A DNA stretch of 29,965 bases from Bacteroidales bacterium (GTDB taxonomy: Bacteria; Bacteroidota; Bacteroidia; Bacteroidales; VadinHA17). The notes beneath the pieces are model-generated. The model searched no databases and was not told the DNA's origin. It worked only from the letters and a program-made list of their open reading frames with translations. The translations under genes were made by a program, and so were the position numbers. Of this stretch, positions 24,906 to 29,965 are shown one piece after another; the stretch's first letter is position 1, and each line of letters opens with the position of its first letter. Location: positions 1 through 29,965 of the forward strand of contig JAOZKQ010000001.1 of NCBI GenBank assembly GCA_029935275.1. The letters run 5' to 3'.

Positions 24906-26129
24906 TTATTTGAATAAAGACTTTACAGCATCCTTTCGAACCGTAACTCCCATCATTTTAAGCCTGACGTAATCTTCTGAAAAGAAATAATAACCGAATT
25001 TCTTATCGCTTTTATCCATATTTCTGGAACCGGAACTGGAATCTTTTATAAGATACCAGATTTTACCATCATTCTCATAATAACCTACAAGGTGCATTCC
25101 ATGATCATCGGTAGTGCTATGGTTAGAAAACCGGAACTGACGCGCGTCCTCGTCAATATATTCTGAAGGAACATCAAAGCTGGGCACAAGTGCGACATTT
25201 GTCTCCCGGCTAAACCCGGCCTCGGACACATCTCCACCTATACTAATTGTGTAACCCGCTTTAACTGCTTCTTTTAAAGCTTCCATAAAATCATCCAGTG
25301 GAACATTAAAATAGCCTTTGCTATGCCACCAGTTATCTGGAACTTTATATTCCACATTCTCCCAATAAGGCTCCTGTTTATAAGATAAAATCTCCACATA
25401 ATCATCAGTATTGATTTTTAGAATATTCTTTTGAAAATCTTTGGGTGTAATCTCATTACCTTCCCATTCAAACTTTTCAGGAGGTGTACCCATGTAATAG
25501 TTCATAATTGACTTTATGGTTTCCAGGCTTTCCTTTTCATTCCATGCATTTGTATTCTTAAGGGAAAGTAGAAATGTATTCATCTCTCTATACATATCAC
25601 TATGGTCATGATATTTGCGGCCACCAACCAGACCATTATAAACATCCCAGGGAACCAGGCCATGAGTGTTCATAATACGGGCAACTGCATTTCCTTCAGA
25701 ACCTTCGGCAAAATTCGAATTACCTCTTTTTTGAATGAACCCTCTGGCTTTTTCAACATACTCCCAATACACGATATATATTTCAGAAAGCTTAATCTCC
25801 TGTCCGGTAAGCCGTTTAACTTCCGACTCATACATTGAAATGGTAGAAAAACACCAACAAGTGCCAGTGTTTCCCTGAGAAATGGGAGGCGTATGCCAAT
25901 AAGATTTATACAGGGACGGGTCATTAGGTAGTTCCAGGTCCGATTGATCCATGAAAAACAGCTTTTCCATGTCTTTTTTGTTCATCTCAGCCTTCACATG
26001 TCGTGCATCCTTCATAATAAAATTTTGATAGAAGCCTGGTTCATACTCTTTGAAAACAGACTTATCCTTTTTTTGTGAATAGGCTGAAACAGAAAGAAGG
26101 GCCATAATCAACAAACAGTATTTTTTCAT
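24906..26129 (-). CDS. C1B-family cysteine peptidase (bleomycin hydrolase / aminopeptidase C type)
   Basis: This 407-residue peptidase has a signal peptide (MKKYCLLIMALLSVSAYSQ), so it is exported rather than cytoplasmic like PepC. The active-site region is SQGNTGTCWCFST, with catalytic C91 after the oxyanion Q85. The catalytic His is H343 in DDHGMHLVGYY. Where papain-like enzymes have Asn in an NSWG motif, this protein has KDSSSGSRN with D363. The long stretch between C91 and H343 fits the C1B family. It likely cleaves peptides outside the cytoplasm. A minus-strand TAATTTTG at 26166-26159 may be its -7 element. The gene is flanked upstream by a long inverted repeat. Confidence 0.88.
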   Translation of the reverse strand: MKKYCLLIMALLSVSAYSQKKDKSVFKEYEPGFYQNFIMKDARHVKAEMNKKDMEKLFFMDQSDLELPNDPSLYKSYWHTPPISQGNTGTCWCFSTISMYESEVKRLTGQEIKLSEIYIVYWEYVEKARGFIQKRGNSNFAEGSEGNAVARIMNTHGLVPWDVYNGLVGGRKYHDHSDMYREMNTFLLSLKNTNAWNEKESLETIKSIMNYYMGTPPEKFEWEGNEITPKDFQKNILKINTDDYVEILSYKQEPYWENVEYKVPDNWWHSKGYFNVPLDDFMEALKEAVKAGYTISIGGDVSEAGFSRETNVALVPSFDVPSEYIDEDARQFRFSNHSTTDDHGMHLVGYYENDGKIWYLIKDSSSGSRNMDKSDKKFGYYFFSEDYVRLKMMGVTVRKDAVKSLFK

Positions 26130-26244
26130 CTTGTATAAATTTAAGTTAGAGAAAAAGTCAAAATTAGTATTTAATTACAAATTAGCTATCATTAGAAAAC
26201 TTTACTAAAAATAGAAGTCTTACAATAACTCCTAGATAGTGTCA

Positions 26245-26373
26245 GCAAGAAAACGTCAATAATTTCGTTACTCTTGTTTTGAAAACAGTCATTTACATTA
26301 GTAAACTCCTGATTTTCAAAACTACGAAAGCCTCATTCTTGACGTTCTCTTATCTGATACTTAGTTTTCTTGC
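26245..26373. repeat. Long nested inverted repeat (about 129 bp)
   Basis: Several paired blocks nest around one centre. GCAAGAAAAC (26245-26254) pairs with GTTTTCTTGC (26364-26373), and ACGTCAA (26253-26259) with TTGACGT (26339-26345). TTTCGT (26263-26268) pairs with ACGAAA (26324-26329), and GTTTTGAAAA (26276-26285) with TTTTCAAAAC (26313-26322). TTTAC (26292-26296) pairs with GTAAA (26301-26305) around an ATTA loop. The arms are interrupted by unequal spacers. No coding frame spans it. It sits between the RNase Z stop and the C1B peptidase gene and looks like a non-autonomous palindromic element. Confidence 0.7.
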
Positions 26374-26378
26374 AAAGA

Positions 26379-27290
26379 CTAAATGGAAAATACTTTCCCC
26401 TCCTCTGCAAGTTCAGTGGCTGGAAAAACGCCCCTTGCTTCTTCAAGTAAGGGAGATAGATTTTTGTACCGGGCTGAAAAATGTCCTAAAATCAGCTTCT
26501 TCACATTTGCCTCTTTAGCAATATTTGCAGCCTGAATGGCAGTTGAATGAAATGTATCTTTGGCCCTATCAGCTTCGGACTCCATAAAAGTAGCTTCATG
26601 GAACAAAAGATCAACATTATTAATTTTACTTACCATAGCTCGATGATACATTGTATCAGTACAGTATGCAAATGATTTTGGCTTTAGAGGATCTTCAGTA
26701 AGTATGGAATTCGGGATAACTTTACCAGAAGGCAGGATAAAATCGGCACCTTCTTTAATAGTCATCCTGTTTTCAATAGGAATTTTATATATTTCCAACA
26801 ATTCCTTTTTCAACTTCCTGAGCTTGAGTTTTTCTCTAAACAAAAAACCACAGGTTGGAATCCTGTGCTTTAAGGGAAAACCCTCAATACTAATATTTTT
26901 GTCCTCATAGATTACACTGGATTTCTTACAATTAACAGAATGGAATACCAGGAGGTAAGCAAGCTTAATTCCAAAAAGCTGTAGATGAACAGAAATAATA
27001 TTTTCCAGTTCCGGTGAACCATATATATGTAAATCATGATCCCTGCCCATTAAACTAAAAGAAGAAAGAAGTCCAAATAAACCAAAAGTATGATCGCCAT
27101 GAGTGTGACTAATAAAAATATGATTTAGCCTGGACATTTTAAAGTGGTATTTTCGTAGAAGAAGTTGTGTACCCTCACCACAATCCAATAAAAAAATCCG
27201 CTCATGCACATTAAGTACATAAGCGGATGGATATCGTTTTGAAGTCGGCAAAGCCGAGCTCGTACCCAGTACTGTAAAAGAAAAAGGCAC
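26379..27290 (-). CDS. rnz: Ribonuclease Z
   Basis: This is a metallo-beta-lactamase-fold endonuclease that matures tRNA 3' ends. I choose the GTG at 27288-27290 as the start (303 residues). It gives MPFSFTVLGTSSALPTSKRYPS, the usual RNase Z N-terminus, and lies one base after the STAS stop. A TTG at 27311 would add seven basic residues unlike the family. Zinc ligands are seen in HTHGDH (residues 62-67), in YCTDT and in ILGHFSARY. The FHEATF motif is also present. The gene is third in an rpsA-STAS-rnz run and is probably translationally coupled to the STAS gene. Confidence 0.94.
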   Translation of the reverse strand: MPFSFTVLGTSSALPTSKRYPSAYVLNVHERIFLLDCGEGTQLLLRKYHFKMSRLNHIFISHTHGDHTFGLFGLLSSFSLMGRDHDLHIYGSPELENIISVHLQLFGIKLAYLLVFHSVNCKKSSVIYEDKNISIEGFPLKHRIPTCGFLFREKLKLRKLKKELLEIYKIPIENRMTIKEGADFILPSGKVIPNSILTEDPLKPKSFAYCTDTMYHRAMVSKINNVDLLFHEATFMESEADRAKDTFHSTAIQAANIAKEANVKKLILGHFSARYKNLSPLLEEARGVFPATELAEEGKVFSI

Positions 27291-27291
27291 T

Positions 27292-27651
27292 TTATTCTTT
27301 CTCTTCCTCAACAGCCTGAATCAGGTCTTCAGCCTCATCAACAGCTTCGGTAATATTTAACACAGTATCTAACTGAGAAATAGTAATTAAGCGCTCAACA
27401 GCCTCACTCAATCCAGACAATACAAATGTTCCGTTAGCATTCTTGCATAACCTGTTGGCCACTAGAATTGCACTCAGTCCACTTGAGTCACAATATTTAC
27501 ATTTGTCCAGATCAAGGATAATGTTTTTTTCACCATTTCCAGAAATAAGTACCAATTCTGACTTTAAGTTCGGTGCAATATGCGTATCCAGCTTCTCTTC
27601 AAGTACCTGAATCAGCGTATAATCTTCTTGTTTTAAAATATTAAATTCCAT
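27292..27651 (-). CDS. STAS-domain protein linked to rpsA and rnz
   Basis: This 119-residue protein is a single STAS domain of the anti-sigma-factor-antagonist kind. The signature strand-loop is IILDLDKCKYCDSSGLSAIL, with the candidate phospho-serines S56/S57 in DSSGL. The C-terminus is a strongly acidic tail (EAVDEAEDLIQAVEEEKE) not usual for RsbV-like proteins. It lies 28 bp after rpsA and its stop is one base before the rnz start, so it is in an operon with translation and RNA-processing genes. The sequence differs clearly from the STAS protein at 5333-5680. The partner is unknown. Confidence 0.87.
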   Translation of the reverse strand: MEFNILKQEDYTLIQVLEEKLDTHIAPNLKSELVLISGNGEKNIILDLDKCKYCDSSGLSAILVANRLCKNANGTFVLSGLSEAVERLITISQLDTVLNITEAVDEAEDLIQAVEEEKE

Positions 27652-27679
27652 AATTATTAAAATTGACCTCTAAAGATAA

Positions 27680-29842
27680 CTATTTTTTAGTTTTATTTTC
27701 CGTTTTCCTTTGGTTTTTTTCCATTTCAGTTTTTAAAGCTGCTAAATCACTAATATCACCTAAGGTTGTTTTCTCAAGATTAGCTTTTAATTTGCGTGTT
27801 TCCTTTTTGGTTTGATCCCGTTCTGTTTTCTTACCTTTTCTTTCCTCAGTCCTCTTTTCATCTTCAAAAACACGAGTATGTGAAAGCACTATTCTTTTTG
27901 CACTCTTATTGAATTCCAGTACTTTAAATGGAAGCTTTTCATCCACCTTAATTTTAGAACCATCTTCCTTTAGCAAATGTCTTGGACTTACAAATCCTTC
28001 AACACCATAAGGCATATTCACAATAGCTCCTTTATCAAAAACATCGGTAACTGTTCCTTCATGTATAGAATCAATAGAAAAAATCGTTTCGAACACATCC
28101 CAAGGATTCTCTTCTATTTGTTTATGACCAAGGCTTAATCTTCTATTATCCTTATCAATTTCCAGAACTACGACTTCAATTTCAGCACCAATAGAAGTAA
28201 ATTCAGCAGGATGCTTCACCTTTTTAGTCCAGGAAAGATCCGATATATGGATTAATCCATCTACGCCTTCTTCAATCTCAACAAAAATTCCAAAATTAGT
28301 AAAATTCCTTACTATTGCAGTATGCTTTGTTCCAACAGGATAACGTTCATCTATTTTATCCCAAGGATCTGGCTTCAACTGCTTAATACCAAGTGACATT
28401 TTACGATCATCCCGATCCAGGGTAAGAATAACGGCCTCAACCTCATCACCTACCTTTAGAAACTCCTGAGCACTTCTAAGGTGCTGTGACCAGGACATTT
28501 CAGAAACATGGATTAAACCTTCAACGCCAGGGGCAATTTCTATAAAAGCACCATAATCAGCAATTACAACTACTTTTCCTTTTGCTTTGTCACCCACTTT
28601 CAAATCCTTATCAAGCGCATCCCAAGGGTGAGGTGTAAGTTGCTTCAGGCCAAGGGCAATCCTTTTCTTATCATCATCAAAATCAAGAATTACTACATTT
28701 AATTTCTGATCAAGTTCCACAATTTCCTCCGGGTGGTTAACACGCCCCCAGGAGAGGTCAGTAATATGAATAAGGCCATCAACACCACCAAGGTCAATAA
28801 ATACACCATAAGATGTAATGTTTTTAACCGTTCCTTCAAGAACCTGGCCTTTTTCCAGCTTAGCGATAATTTCCTTTCTCTGCTGTTCAAGTTCTGCCTC
28901 AATAAGGGCTTTATGTGAAACAACCACATTTTTATATTCATTATTGATCTTAACCACTTTAAATTCCATGGTTTTACCAACAAAAATATCATAATCACGA
29001 ATAGGTTTAACATCAATTTGCGATCCCGGCAAGAAAGCTTCAATACCGAATACATCGACAATCATGCCCCCTTTTGTCCTGCATTTAATGTAACCATTAA
29101 TAACTTCATTTGTTTCAAGCGCTTCATTTACTCTATCCCATGATCTTAATGAACGTGCTTTTTTATGAGAAAGAATAAGTTGTCCATTTTTGTCCTCCTG
29201 GCTTTCAACATAAACCTCAACTTTATCACCAACTTTTAAATCCTCATTGTATCTAAATTCATTCAAACTTACGATACCTTCTGATTTGTAACCTATATTC
29301 ACTACAACTTCACGACTGTTTAGACCAATAACAGTACCATCAATCACTTCATGAACAGTAATTTTCGAAAGAGTGCTTTCATATATATCTTCGTACTCTG
29401 CCCTTTGTTTGCTGGTATAAATATCTACATCCTTTTCAAACTCTTCCCAATCAAACTCTTCTTCAAGAGCTTTTTCATCCTCATCCTTCACCTCTTCTGG
29501 TTTTAATTCAGAGGCCGTCTCGTCAGCAACCACCTCAGAAACAGACTGTTCATCCGAGCCATCTACATCGGCTTCAGTTTTTGCTGTTTCTTCTTTATGA
29601 TCTTCTTCTAATGTTTCAACTTCCGTTGCATCCTTGATTTCTTCAGCCACTGGTTCACGTGAGGTTTCTTCCTCCACTTTTGTTTCGACAGATACTGGAG
29701 CAGCTTCTTTTTTTGGCTCCTCCTCTAATGTTTCAGTTTTCTTTACTTCCTCGATTTCTTCTGCTTTTGCTTTTGGTTCTGCTACCTGATCATTCTTCCC
29801 GGCTGCTTCATCAACTGCAGTTTTTTTTGATTCTTCAGTCAT
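27680..29842 (-). CDS. rpsA: 30S ribosomal protein S1 with long acidic N-terminal extension
   Basis: This 720-residue protein has six S1 RNA-binding domains at about 163-227, 245-311, 332-400, 417-487, 504-573 and 591-655. Domains 3-5 carry the canonical GVDGLIHISDLSW-type ending. S1 binds mRNA and helps the 30S subunit start translation, which matters in Bacteroidota because their leaders rarely use Shine-Dalgarno pairing. The first 150 residues or so are a Glu/Lys/Ala/Val-rich, low-complexity leader with the phrase ETLEE repeated at 37-41 and 76-80. The last 60 residues are Lys-rich. It is the first gene of an rpsA-STAS-rnz operon. The start is ATG at 29840-29842. Confidence 0.95.
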   Translation of the reverse strand: MTEESKKTAVDEAAGKNDQVAEPKAKAEEIEEVKKTETLEEEPKKEAAPVSVETKVEEETSREPVAEEIKDATEVETLEEDHKEETAKTEADVDGSDEQSVSEVVADETASELKPEEVKDEDEKALEEEFDWEEFEKDVDIYTSKQRAEYEDIYESTLSKITVHEVIDGTVIGLNSREVVVNIGYKSEGIVSLNEFRYNEDLKVGDKVEVYVESQEDKNGQLILSHKKARSLRSWDRVNEALETNEVINGYIKCRTKGGMIVDVFGIEAFLPGSQIDVKPIRDYDIFVGKTMEFKVVKINNEYKNVVVSHKALIEAELEQQRKEIIAKLEKGQVLEGTVKNITSYGVFIDLGGVDGLIHITDLSWGRVNHPEEIVELDQKLNVVILDFDDDKKRIALGLKQLTPHPWDALDKDLKVGDKAKGKVVVIADYGAFIEIAPGVEGLIHVSEMSWSQHLRSAQEFLKVGDEVEAVILTLDRDDRKMSLGIKQLKPDPWDKIDERYPVGTKHTAIVRNFTNFGIFVEIEEGVDGLIHISDLSWTKKVKHPAEFTSIGAEIEVVVLEIDKDNRRLSLGHKQIEENPWDVFETIFSIDSIHEGTVTDVFDKGAIVNMPYGVEGFVSPRHLLKEDGSKIKVDEKLPFKVLEFNKSAKRIVLSHTRVFEDEKRTEERKGKKTERDQTKKETRKLKANLEKTTLGDISDLAALKTEMEKNQRKTENKTKK

Positions 29843-29899
29843 GCGTAATCTTTTTTTAAATTAATAAGTTGGACAATATATTGTTTTGATTTCAGGGTG

Positions 29900-29907
29900 C
29901 AAAAGTA
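29900..29907 (-). promoter_or_regulatory. Putative -7 element upstream of rpsA
   Basis: The minus strand reads TACTTTTG, matching TAnnTTTG, about 58 bp before the rpsA ATG. An A/T-rich run flanks it upstream, but no TTTG stands at the -33 spacing. The leader of about 50 nt is AT-rich and has no Shine-Dalgarno sequence. Confidence 0.45.
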
Positions 29908-29965
29908 AGCTTTTTTTTTTAGATGTAATTAAATTCCTTAAAAAAGATTGTTATCCCCCTAAAAA

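Noticed and set aside
1..29965. CRISPR array, prophage, integrase, insertion sequence or defence island
   Set aside because: No direct-repeat array, transposase, phage structural gene or toxin-antitoxin pair was seen. Gene content is housekeeping with a few signalling and transport genes.

Overview
The window is AT-rich and reads as Bacteroidota, probably Bacteroidales or a related order. The signs are a serC-serA pair, PnuC with a NadR-type kinase, tandem-retropepsin and C1B/S9B/S41 secreted peptidases, an S1 protein with six S1 domains, starts without Shine-Dalgarno sequences, and -7 elements of the form TAnnTTTG. It is mostly ordinary chromosome. There is no integrase, intact insertion sequence, CRISPR array, tRNA or rRNA that I can see.

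Layout from left to right. Positions 1-2915 (minus strand) hold a serA fragment, serC and gcvT, covering serine and one-carbon metabolism. Positions 3154-5680 (plus) hold a lipoprotein, a J-domain/leucine-rich-repeat protein, an HPt protein and a STAS protein. ClpB (minus) follows, then a retropepsin/PDZ protein and a flavin reductase (plus). A MATE transporter and an S9B dipeptidyl peptidase (minus) come next, then a 1026-residue ABCG-like transporter (plus). From 17.9 kb to the end every gene is on the minus strand. In transcription order they are rpsA, STAS, RNase Z, C1B peptidase, guaA, S41 peptidase, pnuC, nicotinamide-riboside kinase, THUMP RNA methyltransferase, SiaB-like kinase and SiaC-like protein.

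Several genes fit together. PnuC overlaps the NadR-type kinase and would feed it nicotinamide riboside for NAD salvage. SiaB and SiaC form a kinase/substrate pair and end at a clear intrinsic terminator. HPt-STAS, SiaB-SiaC and the rpsA-linked STAS make three separate phospho-signalling modules within 30 kb, with no phosphatase or output enzyme in the window.

The less expected material is of two kinds. Among proteins there is a J-domain/LRR fusion, an ABC transporter with an accessory N-terminus and a very large loop before its last membrane segment, a C1B peptidase with Asp where the catalytic Asn is expected, and an S1 protein with a long acidic leader. Between genes there are structured palindromic elements at 17651-17735, 17791-17836, 20253-20381 and 26245-26373 that look like dispersed non-coding repeats. 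I found no complete, clearly new system. The best leads are the J-LRR/HPt/STAS cluster, the ABC transporter and the intergenic repeats.
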